Shown here in pieces: positions 13,126 through 25,859 of a DNA stretch of 64,000 nt (the stretch's first letter is position 1; the number at the start of each line of letters is the position of its first letter). Where the stretch lies: NCBI GenBank assembly GCA_021613335.1, contig JAJTWR010000365.1, forward strand, positions 2,247,001 through 2,311,000, read 5' to 3'. Below the pieces are notes generated by a model, which did no database searches, was not told the DNA's origin, and saw only the letters and a program-made list of their open reading frames with translations. The DNA comes from Whitmania pigra. Lineage: Eukaryota; Annelida; Clitellata; Hirudinida; Haemopidae. Position numbers and translations under genes: made by a program.

Positions 13126-16100
13126 TCAGACATTAAATAGGTTTTTCATGTCATCCAAAGCCATGAAAATTAGCTGGGCAAACTTTGTAGAATTCTGAAA
13201 TGACATGATTCATTAGTAATAATGGTATCTAATTTGGTGCTACACTCAGCTGCTCACTAACAGTCTCCATACATGAATTCTTGGAAGAAATGTGAAAGAA
13301 TATTGTGTTCTCCCCTGCAAATATGTAAGACACTCCATATCCATCATCAGCAACAGGGCCGAATCCTCCTCCACATGCAATATCGTCTGGATCTTTAGTA
13401 ATATGAATTTTGTCTGTTTGGTTGTGTGGAGTCTAAAAGTTGAAGCAATTCAATGAGTATCAGACAAGTTATAACAACCTGAGTTGGTGTAACCTGACTA
13501 GTTGAAAGTCTCCACGGCTCACTTAATATTTCTTTGAGAAAGGCACTTTCAATGCCCAAGTATTTGGAAACAACATACAGACAGAAAAGATGACGATCAA
13601 TGCCTTTGCCAGTCATAGCGTCTCTGTATCCTTGTTGATGGGCTTGTGATGCACAGTCCAGCAATCTGATCTTTTCTGATGTCTAGTATTGGTTGGATTC
13701 AAGACAGTTTTCAACTGGTTATTTTGTTTTTATTACTAACCGCTATATCCTTGTTGTCCATGGCTTTGACAAATTCGCAAGATTGTCCTGTGCAGGATCT
13801 AACCGTTTCCGTCCTTCCCTCTCTGAATAGGCGAGTCATGGAAGCCTCATAAGTTAAGCAAAATTTTCCGGCATCCTGTTTAGTTTGCATGATGTTACAG
13901 TCATCAAGATGCTTCAGGTGACAAAACCCATGCTAACTCTGTAGTAGGCCAGTTGGAGAGCCATTTGGATGAATGCGTCGGGGCTGACTTTACATTTCTT
14001 GATTAAACCTTTGCCGAAGTTATCGTGCACAACCAACACCAAATCGACATCTTCTAGGAGATTCCTGGCAATTGCTAGGCCTTCAGCAATCCTGTCCTGA
14101 CACTGAATGCAAGTTATAACATTGGAAGTTGCAGTGATTATTTAGCAACAACTTGATAACTCATAATGCAAATGGTACACCTCTTTTGGAAAGTTCCACT
14201 GCAGCTTTATGGGTTTTGGGGGCTCAAATTCAGGTTCACCTTTGGTGTGACCATCATCCTTGTATCTATGAATAAACATGAAAGAACTTGAAAATCGCCT
14301 GTACTCTCCAGTCAATCCCTTACCCCAGCTTGAAGACATCCCAGTAAAGTGATTCTTCCCACAAGTGAGCCATTACTGGAGCATCAGCCCTGGAGTACAT
14401 TTGTTTGTGTTTACTCATGTTTTACAACATAGATTATAATTGCCTAACCAAGAGTGTTCAGCATTGAATCCAAGCTGCAATTAAAACTTCAGCTGAAGTT
14501 ATTGATAATAACTTAATCTTTAACTTAAATTTTGAATAACTTAATTTGTTTTGTGCAATGAAATAATAAACCTTTCCATTTGCTGATACAACTATGGTGA
14601 ATGACTTGTCAAACCAGCGATTGTGGCCATTCCCAAAGAGCATTGCCTGAGCAAACTTGTTTAGGGTATGAGGATTGGACTGCTCTCAAAACAATTAAAA
14701 ATTAAAATTAATTATCATTTATAAAAACGATGGAGAACTAAGTATTTTCCTGCATTTCAGTAAAATGCTTTCATGGTATATAGATTTCAAACTGCCATTT
14801 CTAAAGCCATGTTTAAAAATCAGTTTTAAACCTTGTCCAGGTACAAGTTTTCGTTATCCAATGCTAAAACAAAAGCTGCCTAAAGAATGAAAAATTGTGA
14901 TTCAACATGAACATGATTTTATGAAACTTCATAATGACTACTTTTTCAATTGCATCAAGAGAAGTTTTGTTAACTCCGCTGCAGAAATATTCATTTCTTG
15001 TTTTTGCCCAGTGGATTCGTTCTCCTGCAGTCAAAGCAGCTAACTCTCTTTCACCAGAGTATGGAGGTTCATTATCTTCTAAAATTTGTTGGAATATGCT
15101 GCAAAATAAGATTCCAATTAATTGGATTAAGAGACCAGCTACAAAAAAGTTAAATGACCTATCCATTGAAATTAAGCTTACATTTCTAGTTGACAAGGCT
15201 TCAAGAGCTGATGTTTGAAATAAATATAGACCTTGAAGTATCTCCCATTATGGTACACAACAATATGATTTGAAGTTGACCAATGGGCAAGGACATCTAA
15301 ACCATAATTTATTTTTACAGATGTTACATCTAAACTATTGAAATCAAATTTCATTTTCAAAATAAAAAGTATAATATTAATTCAATGTTCTACTGATAAG
15401 ATAAGCTCAATTTTTTGAAAACATTTCCAACATTTTGCAAGAGAATAAACTTGTAATATTTTGGCAACACATGGGTTTTTTTGTGATAAATAAATGCAAA
15501 ACTAAAAAGTTAATCAACCTAACTCGAGGATTAACGTGAATATGGCTCACAACCTGTGTTCTTTTTGAGACCATTTAGAATCTAACTTAAAAGATTTATT
15601 ATCAGAGCTTCTAGTTAGGGGAATGTGAGTCTTAAAGTCACAAAAATTACAAATGTCCTATTTAGTGCCAAATTTTTTAAGTTGCAAAGTGTTATTAAAT
15701 AGTGATGTATTTTCATGTACATAATGCAGATTTTGATTTGTGGAAAAAAAATTCACAAAACAAGTCTTGACGAATCTTAGATAGTTCCCAAACTTTCTTA
15801 CCAGTTTCAATTCCAGGAATCCTAGTTGTGTTGAACTGCCTCTCATATTGACGAGAACATAAGGGAATTATTTTGTTGAGCATTATCTATCAGAGAAATT
15901 TTACTTTTGATTATAGAAACAAAGTAAATAAACAAAATTTAATAACAGGTTTCAAAGATTCTCTGTCAAGTTCTCTTCTATATTGTAGGAGGCCATAAAC
16001 AATATTTGCCGCTCTTGCTGCCTGGTTGGTCGTTGGATGTTTATAAATAGCATCCTATAATATTGTGAGGGTTGAATATAACTATTAACTGACTGTCAGA

Positions 16101-19100
16101 GGGAATTGATATGGTCAAATAAAATGAAAGAAATTGATGAAACAAAACAAGCTTCTGAAAAAATTAGTTGCTTTTAAATCTTATATTAAATATTATTTAA
16201 CTGCAAAACAATAAAACTGTAAACATTTAATACTAAATAATATAAAATATATTCAGTAAACTAAATACTACATAATATATGAGCAAACATTAAGTAAAAT
16301 TCTTGATATTTTTTCCTATTTCAATTATTAGTCACATATACATAAAATAATAATGCAGGTTAATGTCAAACCCTGCTTTGTCCCTTTGAATTCTTATAAA
16401 TCCCTATTTTAGTTCAATCCATTCAGATATTCATATTAAGGCAATTGCATGCAAATTTAAACATTATTTATAAATATTTACTGATTAATTACAATGTAAA
16501 AATATATATATTGCAAATAGAAGAACAACAATTTGAAGTCAGTCTAACCACTCCATAGTAATTACTGTTAACCATTATTGGTGACCTTCCTCTTAGATAA
16601 ACATATTCTTCCCACCAATCAGATACCTTAATTATTTATTCATAATTTTAGTGAACTCAATAAATAAATAAAATGGAAGCAATTACACAAGTTCGCTAAA
16701 ACATGAACAGTTACTAACATAATTGGTGGTCCACCAGGACTTAAGCACAATATATTGTTGAAGTTTCTTGCCAATCCCATTCTGAAATTCATTGGCCAGT
16801 AGTTCAATTCTGAGATAATTTTGTTGGCTGGTCAATGGCTCAATGGATTTCAAAAACTAAAATTTTAAATATAAAATGTTCATATGAAAACAAATTAAAT
16901 ATAATAGGTAAACAAAATTACATACTAATACAGTGCTTGTCATCTGAATATGACATATATAAGAATCTTACAATTTGTCAAACACTGTATATATTATGCA
17001 ATACAAGACTTTCGTTTTGGTGTGGCTGGTTTAGGAATTCAATTCCTAGCCACGCCTAAAAGTTTCTACAACGATGCAATGCATAAGAATTTATTTAATA
17101 ACCTCAAATCATTTATTAATTCCTAGCTGCTAGTAAGAGTTTCTGTAACTAATAGATAACCGTAAATAATACGGCTAAACGGCGATTTACCACTACCCTT
17201 TAGTTCCAATGCGAAACGTTACTACTACTCGCACCGGATCAGAAAGAGCAGTTATCTTGTTCGCCGATTCCCATTTGCTTTGATTTCGCTTTGGTGAGGT
17301 TCTGTTCAAATCCTAGCAAGAATTGCAAGCGTTTCTGTTGAACAATAACACATAGGAATTTTTTAATAACCTTAAAACATTTATTAACTTCAATGTTGTG
17401 ATGGACTGTTTGCAATGGATTAAACTTTTATGATTTAAATTTAAATAATCATATATCATTATTATAATAACAAGTTGTTGTTTGTATTTACATCTATTGC
17501 ATAACTGCATGATTATGACAGTATTCCCACAAACGGATTTGAATCTGTGATATTAACATGAGAGACAAAGTCTTCACCATTAGACATACATTATGTATGT
17601 CAAAGAAAACTGAAAAAATAATTTACTCTACGAATGGTGTCTTTAAGTGGAGGCACAGGTAATATTGGAAGTGAACTCTGAAAGGTATTCAACATGATTG
17701 TTCTTGGTACAAATAAAGAAGTTAAACCCTGCGGAGAAATAAATCAATTTCAATTTAATGGATTCTTCTAATAAATCAGTGGCACAAATAAATTACAAAT
17801 AATAGTTTGGCCTTTCAAAACAAAATCAGAAGATACAAAGATAAAAACATAGAAAATTATTGAATTTAGGAAAAAATTAAATAAGACCGTTTTCCAGTAA
17901 GTAATGCTTCCAATTATGACTTAAAGTCAATTTGCTAACCATCCAAATTTTTGTAAGCTTGGATATCTTGTTTCGACTTTCATACATCCAGCCATGATAA
18001 GACAGCAACAACTTCAGAGACTTTTTCATCACAATCCACTTTATCACCCATAAAACAGTTGCAAACAACCACAGTTTAATGTACAAGCCATAAGGATGGA
18101 TGATTTGAGACCTGAAATAAAAAACTTGATTCATAAAATGTTTAGGTCCAATTAGAAATTATTAATAAAATATTATTATTAGAAACTTCCAAGCTCAAGG
18201 AGAGTTAGCAAACAATATGACCATAAGCAAGCATAAATTCATTGATATAAATTACTTGTTTTCCATTGATATTTTGATGCATCTGTGTACTTGTATTATG
18301 TATAAATTGAAAATGATTCAGGAATTTTTAACTTCTAATTAGCCTTATAAAAATGAAAATTCCATTATGGATATTATGAAATAGAGACAAAACTGAATGT
18401 TGTCAAAAAACTGAAAAGTTGGCACATTGGCTCATACAATGTATCCTATTACAAAATATAAAGTACATTAAGGTCTAATGCAATAGCATCAAAGCAAAAG
18501 CCTTAAGAACTCTGCCACCGAAATCTTTTTTTTCAAATTCCATCACCAGATAAAAATGTTTGCAATAAATATATTAATACCATTATTATTATTATTCCAT
18601 AACTTTGTATGCATTTGGAATATTTGCCTATATTTGAAACTCACTGAGAAAGTGAAGATGTCCATTTGATAACACCAAAAGACAAATCAATTCCAGCCAT
18701 GTAAGTGGCAAAAACCACACTAACAAGCATGCTGTACATTTTCACTGATGAGGGGAAAATGTGATTGTAAACATAATTCTGAAAAGCAATTCATATTCAT
18801 AAAATTATTTAACAAAAAGTGTATTGATTTATTTTAACTTATGTATGCTTGATTGAAAATGATATATTCATTGTCATCACAAATTTTTAAAAATATATTT
18901 TTACAGTTTTTTCAACATATTTTCAGTGATTTTATATTGTTAGATGTATTAGATATATAACCCTATATTAATATACTAATATTTTTTTGTCAGGTGTCAA
19001 ATAAAATATTTATTCATATATATTATTAACATTATAGCTATTATATGTAATATTGTATTCCCAAGACATATATATAAATATAAAATGATTAAGGAGCTCT

Positions 19101-19312
19101 AAATTATTGATGTTTAAAATGTCAGCTGACATTACAAATCCCAAATCCATGACATAATTGTTTTAACAAACCTTTAAAAATCCTATCCTCTTTTTGTATG
19201 ACCTCACCCCACTGTAAAAAACAGCCTTTAGAGCATCATGATTAAACTTGACATCGACTCCATCTGGAGTAACACTGAAGGAGAAGGCCACGGCACTGTG
19301 GGCCTCAGCCAT
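13126..19312 (-). CDS. CPT1: Carnitine O-palmitoyltransferase 1 (mitochondrial outer membrane)
   Basis: CPT1 converts long-chain acyl-CoA to acylcarnitine on the mitochondrial outer membrane, the rate-setting step of fatty-acid oxidation. Start [18 protein letters not shown] (19312) matches the regulatory N-terminus of animal CPT1. TM1 lies in 18655-18785 and TM2 in 17940-18118, followed by [17 protein letters not shown]. Further exons carry [13 protein letters not shown] (~16560), [17 protein letters not shown] (~15260) and [20 protein letters not shown] (~15030). Then come [12 protein letters not shown] (~14600) and the catalytic His in [14 protein letters not shown], whose Trp codon is split by an intron at 14395-14460. 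[20 protein letters not shown] (~13860), [17 protein letters not shown] (~13580) and [17 protein letters not shown] (~13340) follow. The last exon is 13126-13190. About 18 exons; the length should be close to the usual 770 aa. Which vertebrate paralogue it matches best is not decidable; a single ancestral-type CPT1 is likely. Confidence 0.95.
17014..17330 (+). repeat. Dimeric tRNA-like SINE, family B (CPT1 intron)
   Basis: Two tRNA-like heads lie about 264 bases apart. The first is TTTTGGTGTGGCTGG followed by ATTCAATTCCTAGCC (~17037). The second is TTTGGTGAGGTTCTGTTCAA with ATCCTAGCA (~17301). Each is followed by a version of AAGAGTTTCTGTAACTA. The spacer CCCTTTAGTTCCAATG...ATCTTGTTCGCCGATTCCCA also occurs in the copy at 31497-31800. 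Confidence 0.6.
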
Positions 19313-20034
19313 TTTTCTTATTCTTTAGCTGTTTAGAATTCATAATATATTATATTGTTTAGAGGCTATGTACGGCAAAATATAAAAAAACACATTTAAA
19401 AGATCAGCAATTCATTACAACACATAGAATGTGAAACAAACTATTGAAGAACCTATGACACTAATTATCAATTCAACTGATGTATTTGTTAACAACCAAT
19501 TATTTGACACAAAAATTCCCCTTTTGAAGAAGCTTAAGCTATAACCAAAAAGTTTTCTTTATCATCATTCTATACCTCGAGTAGGTACTCGCAAACAAAA
19601 ACACCACGTGACCTGACACAAGCAACTCAGTTTTTGAACTTTTATAGAAACTCGTGCTAGTAAGAGACAGCTAGGAGTCGACCTGGGTCACACTTTTTGA
19701 CATGGCCGGGAAACAAAATAAATATTTAGAGATGGAACTTTCTAACGTATTGATAGTGTAATTTGTATGATTTTCGTCAACTTCTTAAACCTATTTGCAG
19801 GGCTACAATGCAAATTCAGTGATGAATATAGTTATTTAGTTGTAATTCCATCATTTCAAAACTCGTTTCTTCAATTACTATTGGTAATTTTTATAAACAT
19901 TTACACATACGGAATTTGTAATTATTACTCATTCATTAACTATATCTCTAGTTATCAACCTCAATCAACGTCCAAGAGGAATCCGGACTTTTTGGGAACG
20001 CGGTTTTACGATTTATTATAAATTACTGCCAGGC
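19313..20034. other. CPT1 upstream region
   Basis: The CPT1 5' UTR and promoter should lie here. No coding exon was recognised. A fragment near 19655-19680 (GCTAGTAAGAGACAGCTAGG) may be a worn relative of SINE B. Confidence 0.35.
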
Positions 20035-21032
20035 ATCGGCGGTTTAAGGCTTTCGCTTTGGTGCGGTTCCATTAGGTGTTTAAAGGGAGTGTGCTGGGCC
20101 CTGGGCTTTTCCTTATTTACATAAACGATGATGTGGACGCATGTACAGGCAACTCTGTCAAATACAAACTATTCACAGATGACATCAAGCTGTACTCAAC
20201 ATCATCATCTCCCCACAGCTCTTCCTTACAAACTGCTATCGACAGGTTGGTGTTGTGGAGCGAAAAATGGCAATTACAATTAGTTCAAGACAAATGCCTC
20301 CAAGTTTCCAATAAAACAAAGGGGAGCAGCACCATGCCCAACAAACACACAATCTGCGCACGACCCTTCACAGACAATATACGTGACCCTGGTGTCCTCA
20401 TTGATAGTAAACTCACCTTCAAAGCCCATATCAACAACATCATTCACAAGGCCTTTGTCAGAACACACCTAATCTTCAAATGCTTTCGTTCAAGGAACAA
20501 GCGAATATTGACCGGAACCTATTGCACCTATGATCGAGGTTTACGAAACCAACCTTATATGAGCAGACTTCAGAATCTCGAACTCAAGACACTGGAACAC
20601 CGACGTCTCATCCATGATTTATGCCTCTGTCACAAAATGTTACACAGCTTCACTCAGTGCATCATCCCCAAATTCCCCATTTCCTGTTATCTCGCACACG
20701 TGGTCACACCCTCCGTCTGCGCCATGAAAAATGCTCAACTACTCATAGGCTCCACTTCTTCACCAACGGAATCGCGAAACCCTGGAACTCTCTACCCCCA
20801 GATATTATTATTATTATTAGCTCCACAACTCATAGTCGATTTAAAGCCTGCATTTCCAACACCGACTTGAGAAAGTTTCTAACAATTTAATTGACTTAAA
20901 TTTGGTATACGCACTACATATGTACAGATTATCTGACACCAATTTGTGTTAGAGGCGACTTGTGACCCTCTTTTTGGTTTCAATAAACAAATAAATAAAT
21001 CCCAGCCACTTGCAAGAGCTTCTGTAACTAAT
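20035..21032 (+). repeat. SINE family B copy interrupted by a LINE
   Basis: The left part (20035-20070) has GGTTTAAGGC, CTTTGGTGCGGTTC, i.e. the tRNA-like head up to the B box. The right part (21001-21032) continues with CCCAGCCACTTGCAAGAG followed by CTTCTGTAACTA. In the intact copies these halves are contiguous, so the sequence between them is a later insertion. Confidence 0.6.
20071..21000 (+). mobile_element. 5'-truncated non-LTR retrotransposon (LINE), RT C-terminal half
   Basis: An open frame from 20076 contains the RT motif KGSVLGPGLFLIYIND. It is followed by FTDDIKLY, the place where the catalytic F/YADD box normally sits, with Thr replacing Ala. A frameshift near 20500-20620 moves the reading to a second frame (20621-20890). 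That frame ends RGHTLRLR...TTHRLHFFTNGIAKPWNSLPPDI, the usual C-terminal tail of CR1/L2-like LINEs. The 3' end carries AATAAACAAATAAATAAAT. It is dead (truncated and frameshifted). Its left part resembles the short RT relic at 48285-48560. Confidence 0.8.
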
Positions 21033-21889
21033 ATCTGATGATTTTATTCCACCAAATAACAGATTTTATAACCTGATAACTTGGTTTTTGAAGTGGAACA
21101 AACTTTCGTATTTAAAAAAGTATATAAATTTCTTGTACAGGGTTTATGAAACTATCCCCGGTCGTCTCTTAGTTACAGCCTCTCGTTTTTTTATTTAATT
21201 GATTATACATTTTTTTATCTTTTCCCTAATATTTAATTACTTCTTTTAATCAATTAAATTGTTCTCAGAAACTATCCCGGAGTCAACAACAGGGAATTCA
21301 CGGAGGAGTGCCCCAACGCCAAGATTGTATTTAGGGTGTTAAACCCTTCAAAACGAAAAAAAATTAGACATGCCTCATATTAACTAATTGTATTTTGCTT
21401 TCTACAAGTCTGTCATCGGGATGCAACACATTCTTGGATAATAATTTTGTTAAAACTTATCATATTTATGTCAATTATTATTATTATGTGATGAAGTTTA
21501 TTAGTTATGAGGAAATATTAATTTCATTGAGTGTTAATAGGTTTATCATTTGAGCAAAAACCCGGAAATGCGCGAAGCTGCGCCTTTTTTGTAATGAGAT
21601 GGAACCATTTAACACGTTCGGAGCCAATACTTTCAAAAAGAATTTTTTCATTACATAAGGAACACACTACTGCCTCTGCATGAAAGTGATTTATCGGAAG
21701 AACTTTGAGTATTTGTGCGGTTCTGGCTCCTCAGCCACATCTGGTTTATTTTGCATTTGCCACTTAAAACAATGTCCCAAAATCAAAGCTTATCCAACCT
21801 ACCAAATCTCAAATAATTTGAACGAGTAGGAACTTCCGTTTAGAGTTACGTGCGAGGAAGTGCTCAGCTAATGCTGCTAAAAAATTTTT
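21033..21889. other. Intergenic, AT-rich, no gene seen
   Basis: No coding exon or clear element boundary was recognised. ATTATTATTATTATG-type simple sequence occurs near 21475. Confidence 0.35.
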
Positions 21890-22130
21890 TTTTGGACAGA
21901 GTTGTTGCTGTCTGGAATTCTCTACCAAACGAGGTGGTATCTGCTGGCACTTTCTCCCGTTTCAGAGCATTAATCCTCGAGATTGATTATTCTGAATTTT
22001 TAACAATTACAGACTAATCTGTAACCTGCTCTTCCTCGCTCGAATACAAATTGATTGGTTGTATTGTTTTTGCTGAGGATGGTCGTATTAGTGGCTGTTT
22101 AGCTCTTCCATCGGTTAAATAAATAAATAA
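21890..22130 (+). mobile_element. LINE 3' terminal fragment (copy 1)
   Basis: The translation gives RVVAVWNSLPNEVVSAGTFS followed by RFRALILEIDYSEFLTITD and a stop, a non-LTR RT C-terminus. The 3' UTR ends GGTTAAATAAATAAATAA. A second copy of the 3' UTR follows at 22338-22500. Confidence 0.65.
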
Positions 22131-22337
22131 TACAACCAAGGCCGAATCTAGAATACTTTGGCGGAGGGCCACACACTAGACTCAGGGGAGGGGCGTTACT
22201 AAAAGTTTCATCGAAAGTGGTAAATTAATGGAATAATTGTTAAAGAAATTAAAATACATTTTTGAATTGAAATTTAATTTTTTTAAATTAACGTTTATTT
22301 TATAAAAAAAATTATTTAATTAAGTTTCAAATCATTA

Positions 22338-22500
22338 ATTCTCAAGATTGATTTTTAAAAATTTTTATTACCGACTAATCTGTAACCTGCTTTCCGTCGC
22401 TTAATGTTGACTGGTTGAATCATTTTAGCTGAGGATGGTCTAGTGGTGACTATTAGCCCATCGACCGGGTAAATAAAAAATAATAAAAAAATAAATAAAT
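22338..22500 (+). mobile_element. LINE 3' terminal fragment (copy 2)
   Basis: It shares with copy 1 the strings TCTCAAGATTGAT, ACCGACTAATCTGTAACCTG, GCTGAGGATGGTC and TTAGCCCATCGACCGG, followed by an AAATAAA-rich tail. Only the 3' UTR remains. Confidence 0.6.
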
Positions 22501-23041
22501 AATGTCTCATATTTTCGAAATGCCGGGGAGGGAGGGCCATTGAACTGTCCGCCCTTTTAATCCACCCTTGAATATAACATGAAATTTATGGTCATTGTGA
22601 AATAAAAAATGAACAATGTTGAAACATTATTGATAATTCAATGTCTTATGACCTAATGTGCATTGCAGCAAATCAGCATCAATAATTAATTAAATATTAC
22701 TTAATAATATGTGAACAAGTGCCGAAGATTCAGTTATAAGTAGTTGACAATAATGCTCTAGAGTCTAGATTACTCTCTAGTACTACTGAAGCACAAATAA
22801 AGTAGTTATCTTTCTATCTAGCGGCAACATTTCTGAAATAACATTAGTACAATCCTTCAGGAGGGTTTCAAAATAAAATCATTTACTCATTCAATAACAA
22901 AAAACATTCACATTTAAGATATATTATTTCAATGCAATCAATTTATTCCCTGAGCACTTTTTTCCTTGAAAATTTGCTTTCCTTTAACTGAAAAAGAATC
23001 AACATTGTCACAGAATTCAATATAACGTACAACAGAAAAGT
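22501..23041. other. Gap before the FAM221A 3' end
   Basis: No gene was seen. Part of this should be the FAM221A 3' UTR (minus strand). Confidence 0.35.
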
Positions 23042-25181
23042 CTAGCCAAAAGAAATATGCTTAACTTTTTCTTCATATCTTCTGTGATAATAATCAAGCT
23101 CAGATTCATTTGGCTGTCTTGAATTTTTCACATCTTTTAAGATAAAATAAAATGATATTGCATGAAACAATTTATCTAATCTACAAACCTGAACTTGAAA
23201 TGTCTGAAATAGATAAATCTTCAAAAAGAGCTTCTGACATGGAATCTTTAAAAGCTGAAGTTACTCCTATTAAACAATCAAATTTTTTGTTTTTAACTCG
23301 AAGGATAAGACAAAAACAACAGAACTGCATTTACTACCCAGTCAGTGTATTAAAGTTAATCATGTCTTGACAAAATGCATCAAATCATGAGTCACATATA
23401 GCTATCATATGCACCATATTGTAATACCAATTGCTGGAGTTAATGTGGAATAAAACCTTTGCCACTAGGATCTAATCTCTCATAACCATCACAGAGTGAG
23501 CTGAATCCTGTAATACCACCCATGGCTTGATAAGGAACATCATGTCCCACAGGATGGCCTCTCCTTTGTCTTTCTGTTTTGGTTTCTATAGTCATCTTGT
23601 GGTCAGAATATTGCTCACCACACTGACAACGATATGAACTTCTGAATGCAAGGCATTGCTTGCATTCCTCTTTGAAAAGGAACCAAAGTTGGAACCCAAA
23701 GTTATTGAAAATATAGCATACATAATAAAAAAAAGTATTTTAAAACTCAACTATGTTGGCATTTGTATGGAAATTTGGGATCATGATCCAAAGAAGAATG
23801 CTTACAAATACACTTTAATGGCCTCCCTGCTATATGAGGAATATAGTGAAAAGATGAACATCTACAATTCTTTACTCTACATTTTAACTGAATATCAAGT
23901 GTATCAGGAAGTGGATCAACATCTGTTACATGTTGTTTGTACCTGGCAGAGATTAAAAGGTAATTTATAAAGTGTGAAACCAGAGAAATTAATGCTCTTT
24001 AAATCACAAAATTCTAAACCTATGACTACAAAAGCATTCTGTCTCTGGCCCAATAAGCTTGCAATCCATTCCTTGTTTGTTGGTCCAGCTCGTGAATAAA
24101 CGATTTTTGATTCTCTTAAGAAATTTAACATAAATAGAAAGTCCATGCTGATCTCTTAGATACAAAATATCGGATTAGGAATAAGAGCATCTTTATAAAA
24201 CTAACTGAAGGCAAAACTTTATTTTTATATTCTTCATATTCTTTTGGTGTAAATAGATTCCCTTCATCATCATTGCCAACAATTCTAATAAAAATAGATT
24301 AAGATAATGTAGAACCATTGCTTATGAGCATTCAAATAAATAAAATTAGTTTGTTGTTATAATAATACATATTAACAACAATTGGTAAAAAGATCAGGGC
24401 CCATAATCCTCCTTTGAAATCCCATTTTAAAGTAGTAAAAAAAGTTGTTCTTACTCATATAATTAAGCGGAATAATTAATCACTTTATAAATGTATAAAT
24501 AGCATGCTGGTATATCATTATGTTATAAAAATGATAATTGTGAGAAATGTTGATGTTATGTATCTCCTCGTGGATGGCTTAGTCTAGAGGTCATTGTTGT
24601 CAAAATGGTCAATACTGTTATCATATGGTGATGCATATTATCAATTTTAACAGATGATGCTTAAATAAAATCACCATTTTACTCGGTTGTATATATACAT
24701 TTCAGAAATAATATTCTTAACCTCAAACTATACGTTTAAGAAGTCAAAGTGGATTTTATAAAATTTGTATGTTAGCAGGCATTTGTAATGCTTAAATAAT
24801 ATAACCTAACAATTATTTCAAAAAGGGCGAGAATATTTTAAGAAGATATGTAATCCTCACTAGAACTTTTGGAATTAATACTAGGTCAAACTAATTTAGT
24901 ATTTTTTATACATATCATTATCATTAAATATAATGCAATTTTATATAACATATATTAAAGTGTTACATAGCACAAAAAAACAAGAAAACCTGTGATCAAT
25001 ATTTCTGAACTTAAACAATTACGAATGAAGACAGGTTTGCTCTCCTTATTAGTTAATAAATAAATAAAATGAGACGATGCACCAACATGAAATTTACTTT
25101 AACATACCTTTTATATTCCAAGTATTCTTTTATACTGTTAACTCCTTGATTGGAAATCTTGATCGAAAACTCGGGGTCCAT
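23042..25181 (-). CDS. FAM221A: FAM221A-like cysteine-rich protein
   Basis: This is a family of unknown molecular function with many Cys/His pairs, probably zinc-binding; FAM221 proteins are often linked to ciliated tissues. The ATG is at 25181. Exon 1 (25108-25181) reads MDPEFSIKI...IKEYLEYKR. Exon 2 (~24210-24290) carries IVGNDDEGNLFTPKEYEEYK. Exon 3 (~24000-24145) carries NRLFTSW..GMDCKLIGPETECFCSHR. Next, ~23700-23950, come CRVKNCRCSSFHYIP and LKCICKHSSLDHDP. The exon at ~23440-23690 has CQCGEQYSDHKMTIETKTER and GHDVPYQAMGGITGFSSL. The last exons (~23175-23290 and 23042-23140) end ELDYYHRRYEEKVKHISFG. Each block has a match in remembered human FAM221A in the same order, including the C-terminal FFERRYQERMK-like piece. 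About 300 aa. Some middle junctions are approximate. Confidence 0.88.
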
Positions 25182-25254
25182 TTTGAAAATACATACGTAA
25201 TGCTCACAATGCTATGGCATCTCTATGGAAATCTTCCTTGGGGATGTGTATGTA

Positions 25255-25312
25255 TGTTTTTTATTTTATTAATGTCCATTTCATGACTAGATTAGGACGG
25301 GATGGCAAAATC
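25255..25312 (-). repeat. Repeat-family D 3' tail (reverse)
   Basis: The reverse complement reads CCTAATCTAGTCATGAAATG followed by GACATTAATAAAATAAAA. It is the same tail as at 26005, 46290 and 50595 (rev), just upstream of FAM221A. Confidence 0.55.
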
Positions 25313-25656
25313 TACATCCTTTGTATTATCACCTTTACATAATCCCATTCTTTATATAATTCACAAAATCGTATTTAATTAATATGCTATAAAATTTAGG
25401 AGTAAAATTTGAATATTATTGAGATTTCATCGATAAATGCCTTTGATGTTATTTTTTCGAGGTTTTCGCGGCTGAGCATGGGGTCTTTTCCGGTCCAGTA
25501 AATAATTGTTATTACAAGAATCACAAAAGCTGGTTATTATAATAAGGCTCTGTCTGAATGATCCTATTTCCAAAACTCACTTATGTAATGTACTTAAATA
25601 CTGTTTTCTTTACGTTATTATAGATGGGTTCTGGAAAGAGTCAGTTTTCAATTCGC

Positions 25657-25841
25657 GTGCAGGTTAGCCGAATGGTTTACGTGCTTGTATATGGCGGTAA
25701 TGGCAACAGTCGTAATGTTCGAAACCCAGCCTACACTGCCGCCAGCGCCCTTGTGAAGGAGCGCTATATAAATGGTTACAAGAAGCCCCTCTGACGCTGT
25801 GCATATGGCGCTATAAATGAAGTTACAGTTACAATTACAAT
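25657..25841 (+). repeat. tRNA-derived SINE, family A (full copy 1)
   Basis: The A-box-like GGTTAGCCGAATGGTTTACG and B-box-like GTTCGAAACCC mark an RNA polymerase III internal promoter. The body runs CTGCCGCCAGCGCCCTTGTG, GAAGGAGCGCTATATAAATG, CCCTCTGACGCTGTGCATAT and ends AAGTTACAGTTACAATTACA. It is about 90% identical by eye to 37571-37759. Confidence 0.8.
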
Positions 25842-25859
25842 TTAAAATTTCTAGTTTTT

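Noticed and set aside
19767..20021. 84-codon open frame (+)
   Set aside because: Hydrophobic, low-complexity, no family resemblance and directly next to SINE/LINE insertions; likely chance.
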